The notes under the pieces were generated by a model. That model did no database searches. It saw only the letters and a list, made by a program, of their open reading frames with translations, and was not told where the DNA came from. A stretch of 64,000 bases of DNA from Blastocladiella emersonii ATCC 22665 (Eukaryota; Blastocladiomycota; Blastocladiomycetes; Blastocladiales; Blastocladiaceae): positions 1,736,001 to 1,800,000 of the forward strand of contig JANHCV010000007.1 in assembly GCA_025594325.1 (NCBI GenBank), in the 5' to 3' direction. A program made the position numbers and the translations under genes. Position 1 is the first letter of the stretch, and each line of letters opens with the position of its first letter. Shown in pieces: positions 20,530 through 34,203 of the stretch.

Positions 20530-22279
20530 ATGCCTCCAACACTCCACATTGCTCCTATCGTCGAGAAAATTTTCGTCTACGCGGTGAAAATGAGCGACCC
20601 GGACGACGTTCCTGGCATGATGCAGTACGCGCGCGTCATGCGCGAGGACGACATTCCCGGCGCTGCCCGCGCGATCCTCCAGCATGCGCCGTCTCTCTCC
20701 ATGAAACGAGCGAGTGCACGCGGCGCCGTCCGACTTCTCGATAAATGGCTCCAGTCCGGCCTGCCCGTTGCTTTCTCCCCGGCCGCGCTTCGTGCCGCCG
20801 AACTGCATCGACAACTCGGCTCGCTCGAGTGGTGGCGCCGCTCAGGGCTCGTCCCGGCACTCGAGGACTTGCCCGACTTGGACAACCTGATTCTGACCAC
20901 GTTGGGTCTCTGCCGTCACGCGACCTTCACGGACGACGACGAGGGTGTCCGTGTACGCTCCCCAGCCGTTCGCTTGCCGTTTCCCGTGCTGACGAAACGC
21001 CGTGTAGTGGGAGGTTCGGCCGCGCGATACGGATCGCGGTATACGTGCAGCAGTAGGTGCGATTTCGTCAGGCGAACTTGATGTCCTTGCAATCGAACAT
21101 GAGCGGATTAGCCTCGAGGGTATCCTTGCTCTCAACGACGCCATGGCGAGCCCTCTCGCAGCGCTTGGTTCACTCAAATTCAACTTTTGCACGCTCGACC
21201 TGCCCCGCCTGGGCGCGCTCCGGCTCGCGCCATCGCTCACTTTCATCACCATCGAGCGCGCTTGGCTCAAGCACCTGCCGCTCGCGGACGAGCTCGATGG
21301 GTGGGCCTGGCCGCCGCAGCTCGAGAACTTGTCGTTCTTCAGTACTCCGATCAGTACGATCAATCTTGCTCTTCGACTGCTTGGGACTCTTTCAAACAGC
21401 CTGGAATCTCTCAAAATCGACGCTTGCTGGCTCGGCGACGAGGTTTTGATTGCCCTTGCTCCGCTCCTACCACGCGGGCTCAAGTCGTTGATGATCGGGA
21501 GCAACGGTCTCACTGGCGCGGGATTCACTCGCGCTAGTCCCGACCTTCCGCACTCGCTTCGCTCGCTCAAGCTTCAGTTCGAAAATCTCGGTACCTTTAT
21601 CGACGACGAACCGCTGCAGTTTGCCCTTCCTCTCAATCTCACTGAGCTCGAGTTGACGGCGTGCCAGCTCGACTATCTTGGAACATCTGCCTTCCTCAAT
21701 GCTCTTCCGCTCCATCTTGAGACACTGAGCCTGATGCAGACGGGCGTGTCCAACTCGCGCGTCGCGGCCCTGGCAAGTTTGTTCCCACCAACCCTCAAGC
21801 ATCTCACCTTTTCGGAGCCATCGCTTGACGCCGAGTCGCAACTCCAACTCGCTCGCGCGTTTCCTCGAGATCTTGAGTCTCTTAGCCTGCCAGGGAACTA
21901 CAATCCAACGCGGAACTCGATCGCGTCTATTATCAGTCTTATTCCACGATCGTTGCGTTCTCTTGATCTCAGCGAGAATCAGCTTGAAGAAGCAGACGTT
22001 GCAGGCCTCGCCCAGCACATGCCACCAAAGCTCGAGGTGCTGTCGCTCTCCATGACGTCCCTGAACGATCAATTGCTCGAGGTCCTGGCCCTGGCGCTTC
22101 CATCGACTCTGACGACACTGAATCTCAGATGCAACATGATCACCAACGCAGGTGCCACATCGCTCGCCACGCACCTGCCACCGGGTCTCGTGGAGCTCGA
22201 TTTGAGAGGCAATGAAGTGAACGCGCAAGGCGCACAGGCGATCCGAACTGTGCTCTCACACGCGCTTGTACGGGTTTGA
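20530..22279 (+). CDS. Leucine-rich-repeat protein
   Basis: Two exons (20530-20946 and 21008-22279) give 562 residues. The first 170 residues are helical with no recognised domain. From about residue 190 to the end there is an LRR array with units of 24-30 residues such as LPHSLRSLKLQFENL, LPLNLTELELTACQLD, IPRSLRSLDLSENQLEE and LPPGLVELDLRGNEVN. The pattern P..L..L.L..N resembles the expanded LRR families of amoebae and zoosporic fungi. Codon use is less GC-biased than that of neighbouring housekeeping genes, suggesting a young or fast-evolving family member. The 61-nt intron starts GTCCGT. No signal peptide, kinase or NB-ARC domain is present. Function is unknown. Confidence 0.8.
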
Positions 22280-24148
22280 GAGTACTCGTACACCTTGGAC
22301 GTTGGTCAGGACCATCTTAATTTAACAAGATTTTCATGCACATCACTGCCCCTGAAAATGACGGCATCGTTGAACTCGTTGCTAAGTCGCGCGCGAAGCG
22401 AACGTGGTGGCGCCTCGTCACGCGAGTGGCGCAGCGCGTTGTCCGGGGCGCCATTTCTCCTTAGCCTCTGCACTCAATCGCGAACATGTCGATATGAAGC
22501 ATCGTAAATACAGATATCCATCCAAGTTGGTAACTTCAGACGGCGTTGACGTGTCTCGATAGCTCCGCCCTCACTTGAACTCGTGGTGAAAAAGCGCGTG
22601 GATTCAGCGTAGTCGCTTCGCTGCAAGACTCGTTGTACGAGTTGCAGGGCGACGTGATGGGCATACTGATGCTCGCGTGGGGGTGGGCGTGGGTTGCCAA
22701 CGCGTGAACGCGAGCGCCATGAGTCATGATTCATGCGCCACGCGCCCACCGTTCCACGCCGCTGCCGCGCTGTCTACCAACCGCTTCTCCTCCTGCCGAC
22801 ACTTCAGCGGGCACAGCGCAGGACGCCTAGATGTAGACTGCATGCAATAGATGGAGGGCGTGTTAAGGAATGCAGCTGGAGGTCCGAGTCTGCCTGTCGC
22901 GCGCCGCCAATTTGAGTGCAAATCGTCAACGTGTTCCGTCCCCATCACTAGGCGCGATTGACGGCAGGCGCGTGCCGGGGCTGCGCAAGGAAGCATTGGG
23001 TGCCGGCTGTACCTGGTCCAGCACCAAGCTCAAGGCGACGGGCGAACCCGCTGACGCCCGCTGTGCCTTACTGTGCTCCGTGGGACGGGAATGCGTCAAA
23101 TGAGCTTGTAATCGTGTTGTCCAGGGCGATCTGGCCGCTCAACGGTCTGGTGCATCGTCGCCGCTGGAATAGGCGTTCCTGGTGCATTCATGCCGTACAT
23201 GTGGATTGAAGGCTCAGGGCGAGCGCCGTCGGGCTGTATCTCATGCTGCGGCACGTGTAACAACGGCGTTCGGCGTTCTGCCAGACACGTCGTCCGTTGC
23301 GCCATTCTCGTTGACGCCCCGAGATCATCACTTGCAGACCCTTCAACAGCACGTTCAACGTCGTGAAGCACAAGTCGCACGACAGGTGCTCGAGTCGCGG
23401 TCGCTGGCGTATTTCTGCGAGCGAGTTCAAGGTTCAGGCTTGTAGCTCGCTCAGCGCAGCTACTGTGCAGACCAAAGCGACCGAGTACTATTCCCGAATT
23501 CTCCCACTGGCACAAATCTTTCTGGCCCGTCAGCCGTCACCGAAATCCTGCACGCACACGGGCAGCCGTGGTACTCGCGGCAGATGTGCGGGCGCTGTGA
23601 AAAATTGCGCACCGCCCGTGCACCTGCCGCGCTCGCAACGCGTACTGCACCGTGTGCTCGCGTGGAACCAAGTTCTCGGTCGATGGCTCGGCGAGCAGGG
23701 TAAGTGGAAGAAGCGCGGTCCGAATCTGAATTCATTCTCCAATGATATGTTATGGTGGCCCCGAAGCGGCGGCGTGCAGTATTCAAGCAGCTTCTCGCTC
23801 AAACGTTCTCGAGCGAGGTGTTGAGAGGCTTCGCGAGCATGGCCGCCGGGGCCGCCGCCACGACGCGAGCGTAATCTAGGCAAGTAACGTGTCCAGTTTC
23901 ATCGACTGCATGGCCATTGCTGGCGTCTTCTGTTGCGGGAGAAGACACGACTCGCGTCGCGACGTCGCGGCGCGGTCGCCGAGGCCAGGCGACCGCAAAA
24001 CCGCGCGAAACGAAGGTCAGGTGAGGTCGGCTGAGGGCGGCTTTCAACACCTTGATCGTCACTGCACCCTTTCACTCTGGCAGCCCTCTGCTCGCGAGTA
24101 CCCGCACCACGTAGCGCAACGAATCACGCAACTGGCCGCACCGCCGCC
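22280..24148. other. 1.9-kb stretch without a supported gene
   Basis: Lower GC and broken short frames on both strands. No recognisable domain and no phase-consistent chain of exons was found. It may be the decayed remains of a repeat-protein gene related to the neighbouring LRR family, but nothing in the frames proves that. The last few hundred bases must hold the promoter of the uL15m gene. Confidence 0.35.
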
Positions 24149-25314
24149 ATGATGAACTTCTCGTGCCTGCTCCGGGCGCTGCCGCACGTCGCGGCCCCCG
24201 TGGCCCGCCGCGCCGCCGCCGCGACGTGGTCCGCACGCACCCTGGCCACCGTCGCGCCCGTCACGCTGTCCAACATCTCCGACAACATGGGCTCCGTCAA
24301 GACGGTAGGTTTTGCGTCCTCTGCCCGCTGCGCCTACGGGAGCGAGATCACGATGACTGATCGTCAACGACGGTCGCTCGATGCGCTCGACCTGGTTTTT
24401 GCCTGCGTTTAGAAGTGCCGCATTGGTCGCGGTAACGGTTCCGGCCGCGGCGGCACCAGTGGCCGCGGTCACAAGGGCCAGAAGGCTCGCCGCGGCACGG
24501 GCAAGCCGCGTCTCGGCTTCGAGGGTGGCCAGACCCCGCTCATGAAGCGTATCCCGAAGCGCGGCTTCAAGAACATGTACGGTTCTTTGGGAGGGTACAC
24601 TGCGCGCGCTCGCGGGACCCTCACCGCGGCCCGCTCGCCTCGTGTAGCCACGGCAAGGACCTCGGCAAGGTTAACCTCGACAAGCTGCAGCGGTGGATCG
24701 AGGTCGGCCGCATCGACCCCAGCAAGCCCATCACCATGAAGGAGCTGTATGACGCGCGCCTGATTCACAGCATCAAGGACGGCGTCAAGCTGCTCGGCGA
24801 CGTACGCGTGCTTCCCTCCGCGGCCGATCCCGCGCCTCGCACTCACACCCACCTCCCCGGTAACTAGGGCGCGGCGTACCTCCGCACGCCGATCCACATT
24901 GAGGTGACGCAGGCGTCCAAGACGGCCATCGAGGCCGTTGAGAAGCTCGGCGGCAAGGTCGTGTGCGTCTACTACAACAAGCTGGGTCTGCGCGCGCTCG
25001 TGAAGCCGCACAAGTTCCGTGTGCTGCCGCGTCGCGCCGAGCCCACGGCCACCCGCGACATCGACTACTACTCGTCGCAGGAGCACCGCGGCTACCTCGC
25101 CCTCGGCGTCGCCCCGACCTACCCGGCACCAACCGCCTCCTTCTACAACGGCGCCGCCGCGCCCGTCCAGTATTCGCTGCCGCCCATGGCCCCGATCAAG
25201 CCCACGGTCAAGCTGCTCGCCGCCCGCGAGGCCCTCGCCAAGGCTGCCGGCGTGGCACCGCCCGCTGCCGAGAAGGTCGCCGAGGAGGCTGCCACTACCG
25301 AGGCCAAGGCGTAG
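24149..25314 (+). CDS. MRPL15: Mitochondrial large-subunit ribosomal protein uL15m
   Basis: Four exons (24149-24304, 24413-24576, 24648-24801, 24868-25314) give 306 residues. The N terminus is a presequence ending near ARTLATVAP. The L15 signature follows: [40 protein letters not shown], then [20 protein letters not shown] and [14 protein letters not shown], the last being specific to mitochondrial L15 proteins. The C-terminal part, after [15 protein letters not shown], extends beyond bacterial L15 as in fungal homologues and ends in an Ala/Glu-rich tail. The protein belongs to the exit-side core of the mitochondrial 54S subunit. Intron 1 is 108 nt. The others are 71 and 66 nt. The second donor (AACAT|GTACGG) was chosen because it alone restores phase. 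Confidence 0.93.
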
Positions 25315-25425
25315 AGCGCCGCTCGTCCCGTATTTGTTCCAGCTCATTTGTCTCTGTCAATCACCACCCATATAGTTTTCACCTTACTACGAACAGTCGA
25401 TACTATTGGTTTGGTTGCGATCGCG

Positions 25426-27194
25426 CTAGTAGCGGCACTCGCCAAAGTACCGCGGCACGGGGACCACGTCGCGCACGCTCTCGGCACCCGCGAGATACCG
25501 CACGAGGCGATCGAACCCGAGCCCGAACCCGCCGTGCGGCGCCCCGCCGTACCGGCGCAGGTCGAGGTACCACGCGTACGGCTCGGGGTCCATGCCGGCA
25601 TCGCGCAGCTGGCGCGCGAGCGCCTCGGGGTCGTGCTGGCGGAGCGACCCGCCCACGAGCTCGCCGATGCCCGGGACCAGCAGGTCGAAGCACGCGACCG
25701 TGGTGCGGTCGGGCGACTCGGAAGAGGAGAGCGCGTTCGGGAGCATGTAGAAGGGCTTGAGCGGAGCCGGGTAGTCGGTGACGAATACGGGCCGGCCGAC
25801 GTCGGCCGCGAGCAGCGTCTCGTGCTCGGCCTGCAGCGCGAGGCCCCACTTGACCGGGTACTTGAACATTTTCGCCCGCTTGTGCGACGCGAGGTACGCC
25901 ACCGCGTCCGTGTAGCTGAGGACCGCGAACGGCCGCTCGGCGAGGTCGCGCACGCGGGCCTCGGCGGCGGCGCGCCGCGCTGTGCGGGCCGCGGGCGATT
26001 TGTCGCCGCCCGCGTCGGCGAGGTCGGCGAGCAGCGTCACGTCAGCGAGGTTGACGCGGCGCGCGGCGGCCTGCACGCACCCGGTCGTCAGGTCGAGCAG
26101 CGGCTGCAGCGAGTCGACGAACGAGACCTCGGCCTCGAGCATGTAGAACTCGGACAGGTGACGCGTCGACAGCGACTGCTCGGCGCGGAACGCGGGAGAG
26201 AAGGTGTAGACGCGCGGGTGCGCGTGCGCGAACATTTCGAGGTGCAGCTGGCCCGAGACGGTCAGGTTGACGCTGGGCGTGCTGAAGTACGGCTTGGCGG
26301 GGTCTGCCCCGGGGGCCACATCGCTCGGCGCGACGACCTTGAACGTCTCGCCCGCGCCCTCGCAGTCGCTCGACGTGAGCAGCGGCGTGTGGATGTGCAC
26401 GAACCCGGACTGCTGGAAGTAGTCGTGCAGGCCGACGTAGGACGCGTTGCGCACGCGCGACGCCGCCGAGAAGATGTTGGACCGCGGGCGCAGGTGCGTG
26501 ATCTCGCGCAGGAAGTCGATGCCGTGCTTCTTCTTCTGCAGCGGGTACGACGGGTCGCAGCCGCCAACCACGGTCACGTCGGCCGGCTCGGCGTGCAGCT
26601 CGACGTCCTGCTGCAGGCCCGCCGGGCTGGGCTTGAGCGTGCCGGCGACGCGGATGGCGACGCCCGTCGCGAGGCTACGCGACGAAATGGTTGGCCACGG
26701 TCAGAGAACGGCTCGTTCCGAATCATCAACTCAAGACCGTACTCACGAAGCGCGCCAGGAACGACGATCTGGAGGTGCGCAGCGGTGGTGCCGTCTGAGA
26801 GCTGGATGAAAGTGTGCGTCTTTTGCACGCGGAAGGTCTTGACCCAGCCCTGGGACGTGACTCGCGAGTCGAGCGGCAAGGCGAAGATCTCGGCCACGGT
26901 CGCGCCGAAGGTGGGCACGCCGGATGTCTCGCCCAAACGGTCAGCCAGTGACGGCCTCACGGTGGTCCCGCCCACTTTCGCGGTCGCAGCGGCCGCCGGC
27001 GCATCGGTTCCGGCGGAGGGCGGTACCGATGAAGACGGCGGCGCCGATGCCGTGGACATGGCGGCTGAGCCGCGCACACTCGGAGCCATGGAGGCGGCGG
27101 CCTTGGCCTTGGCCAAGGCTGCCGCCGTGCCCGCGAGATGTGTACGGGTCCGCGCGGCCGTGGCGACGGCGGTTCTTCTGGCGGCGTGATGCAT
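25426..27194 (-). CDS. NARS2: Mitochondrial asparaginyl-tRNA synthetase
   Basis: Two exons, 27194-26743 and 26674-25426, give 566 residues. Residues 1-50 form an Ala/Arg/Thr-rich mitochondrial presequence. An OB-fold anticodon-binding domain follows (VTSQGWVKTFRVQKTHTFI and QLSDGTTAAHLQIVV). The class II catalytic domain starts near KKHGIDFLREITHLRPRS with NIFSAASRVRNA. Motif 2 is FRAEQSLSTRHLSEF followed by MLEAE (about residue 315), and motif 3 is GFGLGFDRLVRYL (about residue 537). The combination STRHL-EF and the ending VPVPRYFGECRY is characteristic of AsnRS. It charges mitochondrial tRNA-Asn. The intron is 68 nt and its donor lies within a stronger-looking GTGAGT, but only GTACGG gives the right phase. 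Confidence 0.94.
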
Positions 27195-29590
<2,396 letters not shown>

Positions 29591-30740
29591 CGGAATCGTG
29601 GTGATCAGGCGGGACAAGGTCCTGCTCATTGGCGAGCCCAACATTCTGCATATTCCGATCTCGCCTTCGCCAGCCAGCGAGTACACACAAGGATTCACCT
29701 TCACGGGCTCTCCAACATTGTTCCCGTACAACGTTGGCTGCCTTACAAGCAAGCTGGAATCATGGCGCAGACACCTCTGTCCCCCTGGACAATTTCATGG
29801 AATCGCATGCACCATTGGCTTTGCCTTGCGCTCGCCCTGGTGGCCCGGCCTACACAGGACCGTCAAGCTGATTGCGAAGTCGTGTCTCGTTTGCACGCAG
29901 GCCAAGGTTCTGCAGCACCAGCCCGATGGCAAGTATCAGCCGCTGGCCACGCCGCCGTGGTGTTGGTCGTCAATCTCCATGGACTTCATCACGGACCTGC
30001 CGCGCAGCAAGGACAACACATGCAATATAGTTGTCGTCGATCTGTTCTCCAAGATGACGCACTTCATCCCGCTCGCCACACTGTTGAACGCCGCCACGAC
30101 CGCCAACGTGTTCCTCAAGCACGTGGTGCGACCGTACGGGCTGCCCTACAACATTGTCTCGGACTGCGGGTTGCAGTTCACGTCGCGGTTCTGGTCAGCC
30201 TCGTTCAACGCGCTTGAGATCAAAGCCAAGCTTTTGACGGCGTACCAACCGCCGCAGATCGAGCGCATGAGTCAGTTATTTGAGGTGTACCTGCGCATGT
30301 TTGTCAACGAGGAGCAGTCGAACTGGGCCAAGCTGCTGCTCTACGCCGATCAACAACTTGGTCAACGAGTCGATGGGCGTGTCGCCATTCATGGCCAACT
30401 ACGGGTTTCACCCACGTCTTTCGGCGGCGCTGGTGCGATCGGATTGGATCCCGTTGGCCGCGTTGCTTGCCGAGCACATTTTCGAGATCAAGGGCGACCC
30501 GCAGCAGAAGATCGATTGCGCCAAGAAGATGTAAAAAAAGCACGCCAACCGCCGTCGCCACAAGAGCCCCAAGTACAAACTCAGCGACACCGCTGCTGAA
30601 AACCAAGAACATGCGCGTCGACCTGCCCAAGGCCAGCTTCGTGCGCCTGATTTGCAAGTTGGCTGTCAAGCTTGAGTTGCCGCCGACCATGGTGCGTGTT
30701 CACACGGTGTTCCATGCCTTACTCATCATTGTGTAACGGT
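29591..30740 (+). pseudogene. Decayed Ty3/gypsy-type integrase
   Basis: The frame from about 29598 reads the zinc-binding and core domains of a retrotransposon integrase: SPWWPGLHRTVKLIAKSCLV with CTQAKVLQHQPDGKYQPL, then SISMDFITDLPRS with the first catalytic Asp, NIVVVDLFSKMTHFIPL, and VVRPYGLPYNIVSDCGLQFT with the second Asp. The third catalytic residue region (IERMSQLFEVYLRMF) is altered. Near 30350 the reading passes to another frame (NNLVNESMGVSPFMANYGFH), so there is a frameshift, and stop codons follow (TAA at about 30533). A degenerate HTVFHALL motif near the end recalls the tail of Ty3 polyproteins. No reverse transcriptase and no long terminal repeats were found next to it. It is a broken remnant. 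Confidence 0.78.
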
Positions 30741-31501
30741 CCTACCGCGACGTTTGCGTTCCCTCCAGCTTTTTCCAGGTTGGTTCCAAATGAAGCAGAC
30801 TCAAAGCTTCATCGAAATTGTTTTGAACTCGCCCCAAGAAGAAAGCTCAAGCCCGTGGAACAATCGCGTAGCGCTACTTCCGTTGCAATGAGTCTTGGGC
30901 GATCCTGCCTTGTTGCTTTTGGTGCACGAGGACTGGGTTGGGCGACTTCAAGTCGCGTGGTTCATTTCACGTGACCGCTCGCCACGCGATCGAGCGTCTG
31001 GGCATGTGCTGGTATGAGCGGGAAGTCGACGTTATGCGATTCGCAAAGCAGTAGTCGGTGACAAGGAAGCAGATTTCGTGGGCCGCAGCATTGACGGGTC
31101 CATGCAAATCGCACAAGTTGATTGCTCAAGGAATGGGCACCCGAATTGAACCGATTGCTTCCGCGATAGCGCATTAACCTGAATTTCCGTACTGCGCCGC
31201 GCTCATTCAATGAGCGCGGCGGTCGGTCGCTCATGCTGGCCAGCAGCTCAACGCCTCAAGTTCCCGGCGCGGACTCGGTAATCGTGTTGCAGCGCACGCT
31301 CCAAACGTGCGCCTAGACTGTGCTCAATCCGATTGACGTCGCGGTGGGAGCGCAATGCGCGGGTATATGAGCTTGCGCAGGTGGCTGTACAGCTGCTTGA
31401 ACCACACAACTGTTGACACGGCCAATGACGCCATTCATGAACTCAGAACTACACGATGCGAAGCCCACAATAGCTGGTTAGTCAACGCGTTGTTGGGTCG
31501 G
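30741..31501. other. Gene-free stretch between two element remnants
   Basis: No coding potential, repeat unit or terminal structure could be supported in these 760 bp. Confidence 0.3.
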
Positions 31502-32490
31502 TTAATATGACGCAGTGATGTACGGCGTGTTGATGTTCCGCGTCACAATAATACGTGCGTCAGCGAACAGCTTGAGGCCCGATGGAATGTGGTCGGTCTT
31601 GCTCGAGGGAAGCAGTTTCGCACAGTTGAGCAGGCGCTGGTCACTGTTGTTCTGTCCGTTGCTCTCAATGACGAGCTGCCGCCAATGGAGTGGTCCAGTT
31701 GCCGAGGGCTTGCGGACAAGATCGATGCAATCGAGGTCAAAGATCTTGTCAGGCTGGAGCCCGAGGTGCCGCGCGTGTTTCGCAGTGGCCATCGTGTTCC
31801 ACGCGTCACGCACCGAGTTCTGCGCCGTGATGAGCACCTGGTCGCTCCAGTTGTGGAGTCGTTCTGGATACTGGCCGAGTACAACGTCTGCTCGGTGCGT
31901 GCAGAGGTACTTGACCACGCGCTGTGAGACGTTGCAGTTGCGCTGGTCCTAGAGCACGCCAAGGAACCCCGCGTCGCCCGACTGCCGCATCTGCTGGAGG
32001 AGGAAGAAGACCGAGCTTCTGATCACAACCAATGATGGCGTCGGTTTGAGTTCTGCTGACCGTTGGCCCTACTTGCGCTTCAATGCGCGCCTCCTCATCT
32101 GTTGCCAAGGCTCGCCATTGACCTGCATCAGGTCGCCATCATAACTTTGTTGACGTCGGGCTCGGGTTTGACCACCTGCTTAGATGAAATCGTGAGCGAG
32201 CGCGCCATGACAGGCTTGAACTGGAAAAAGTCGCCAAACGGGAGGACGTGCAGGCCGCCAAACGAACAATGGTCGCGGCTTGGGTACAGCGCGTCAAAGC
32301 GCAAGTGCATGGCGGCAAAGAGCTCGGCGCCGACCATGGAGATCTCATTGATGAGGACAAACTTGACGGGGCGGAACGAGGCCTCAAGCTTGGCCTTGGC
32401 TTTGTTGCTCATCGGCTTGGTCGCTGAGACGACGGTGCCAATACTGTACATGGGATGGATCGTAGAGCCGCCAATGGGCGCTACTTGGCG
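31502..32490 (-). pseudogene. Helitron-type Pif1-like helicase, decayed copy 1
   Basis: On the minus strand the sequence reads, in order, APIGGSTIHPMYSIG (motif Ia region), VKFVLINEISMVGAELFAAM with the DExx-box Asp altered to Asn, FGDFFQFKPV, and then NWSDQVLITAQNSVRDAWN, DKIFDLDCIDLVRKPS and GLKLFADARIIVTRNINTPY. These are helicase motifs I-V of Pif1-like proteins from Helitron rolling-circle transposons. At least two frameshifts (near 32120 and 31910) break it, the Walker A motif is gone, and it stops in TASY* at 31502, well short of motif VI. A second, closely similar copy lies at 35.1-36.3 kb and 41.7-42.9 kb. Confidence 0.78.
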
Positions 32491-32529
32491 AGGTGATCAA
32501 GTCAGTGGTCGGGCCGCTTTTCAGGTTGC

Positions 32530-32810
32530 GCCGCGGCACATGAGTGGCGCGTCGCGAGAGCAAGTCGCGTACTCTTGACCATCTGAGCTGGCGGCGCACT
32601 CGCCAAGTCCTCGGCCTCCAGGTTGTCCTCGTGCACGCCGCTGCGCTCGCTCGCCTTGAGATCGGCGTTGTTGACGCCTGTGACGCGCGACTCCATGCCG
32701 GCCAGCATGCCGTCCTCGAGCAGCGCGTTGATGCGCTCCATATCGATGGTGATGTTGGCGTAGGACGGATTGTGCTCCTTGAGCCACTGGGGAGCAGCGG
32801 GAACGCATCT
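32530..32810 (-). pseudogene. Helitron N-terminal domain fragment
   Basis: A minus-strand frame reads PQWLKEHNPSYANITIDMER followed by INALLEDGMLAGMESRV. This matches the short conserved segment (W-L-K-x-x-N-P-x-Y-x-x-I-x-I-D, then L-x-E-D-G) found upstream of the Rep/helicase part in fungal Helitron polyproteins. It lies upstream, in transcription order, of helicase copy 1, but the Rep nuclease and Walker A regions between them are missing. The fragment supports a Helitron origin for the helicases in this window. The sequence on its 5' side (32830-33060) is not recognisably related. Confidence 0.6.
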
Positions 32811-33069
32811 CAAAACTGGCCCCACCGTTACAGCGCAATCTGGTCCCGATGCCCGTTTCTGGCCACGATTGGGGCCCAAGGCGTGGGGCGGGGCAGGTCG
32901 GCCGCCAGCGCGGAATCGCGGCTCAAGTGTAGCTGGGGACGCTATGGCCGCGATCTTGCCCAGATCTGGGCCAAAGAATGTGCGGAGCACGTGTTCATTT
33001 TGAGCGAGGGAAACGGAGCCGCGGGTGAGCTGAGTGCGTGCAGAGCGATACAGTACAGGACACAAAGAA

Positions 33070-34140
33070 CTGGTACGTGGTGGTGTTGGCGCCGCCCGTC
33101 AGCGGGAGGCACAGGAACCGGATCTCAGCGCTCGTGATGCACAGTTTCCACAGCCGCTTGCCGTGGCGCGTCAGGGACGCGGCGAACGTGTCCTGCACCT
33201 TGTTGGACGACACGCTCGCTCACGTTCCAGGTGTATTGGCCAGGCGCGCATCCACCACCAAGGTCCGGCTCGGCCGCACAACAAGCCCCTCATCATTGGG
33301 TACGACTTTCTCGTTGAACTCGCTTCCTGACTGCACCTGACTCTCGTTCTACCCGTAGTTGAGTCGCCCGCAAGACACGCAAAACCTGACCAAGCGGCCC
33401 GGTCCCCCACGGCCGTGACGGAAAAGGTGCTATCACATTCGTTCCTCGCTGATCTGCTCGACCTCGTTGCTGACATTGATGCTCCCGTGACTCGTAGACC
33501 GACAGGTCTGCGCTTCGGGAGAGACTAAGCCTACTGCTGAGAACGCGCTGCCTGGTACCTTTTTGTTCCCAACGCGGGACTGCGTCGTGCAAAGTGATGT
33601 CTGGCCTTGGGCTTTGGCGCCAGGCTTTCCAAATTGGTCGCAAGCTTCAAGCGCGTAGGTTTGAGCAGCATGCTCCGATCTGTGACAAGAACTTCTTCAT
33701 CATCCTCAATCCTCGGGCAACGCTACCACTGGGCGCCGGACAAACCAGCACAGCAGCAGATGGCCCTTTTCTTAGCTAAGAATCTTAAGAAAACTGAGGG
33801 GGAGCTGCCTGGGCGAAGCGCTGCCGCCGCGGCGCGTGCGGCGGAGCAAGGCGGAGAAAGGCCGCCCATATCCTTTGAGGTGCCTAGCGTGCGCAGCGGC
33901 GGCCTCGCGCGTGAATTGCGCGAGGCGGCGCGGCCTGAAACGCCCGCGGGCTGGCGCGGTGGCAGCTTGAGCGCAAGCGCGCGCGCGACTTCGGGTGCCC
34001 TGCTCCTTCACGTCACGATGACGCAACACGGCCCGCTTGCCCAGGGTCCTTCGCCGGTCCTTTGCGAAATCCGTGCGCACGGCCGCGGTGGTCGCCGCGC
34101 CCCACCGCGCCCCGCTGCCCGCCTCGGTCGCTGGCCACGG
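33070..34140. other. Unassigned stretch between element remnants
   Basis: No gene is secure. A plus-strand frame ending near 33330 reads NKPLIIGYDFLVELAS, which resembles the C-terminal end of a retrotransposon aspartic protease domain, but the catalytic D-S/T-G is not visible. From 33790 to 34010 the DNA is GC-rich with no frame that looks protein-like. Confidence 0.35.
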
Positions 34141-34149
34141 ACATAAAAG
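34141..34149 (+). promoter_or_regulatory. TATA-like box
   Basis: ACATAAAAG lies 55-63 bp upstream of an ATG at 34204 and is followed by a pyrimidine-rich leader (CTCGCGCTCTTCACCTCGCC). The layout closely resembles the TATAAAG promoter at 44837, suggesting a real transcription start for the gene remnant that follows. Confidence 0.45.
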
Positions 34150-34203
34150 CCGACCGCGGCCCTCACCCATCTCGCGCTCTTCACCTCGCCCTCGCCCACC
34201 ACG

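Noticed and set aside
33240-33330. Retroviral-type protease end (NKPLIIGYDFL)
   Set aside because: The D-S/T-G active-site motif is not visible upstream in frame, so the call is too weak to list as a feature of its own.
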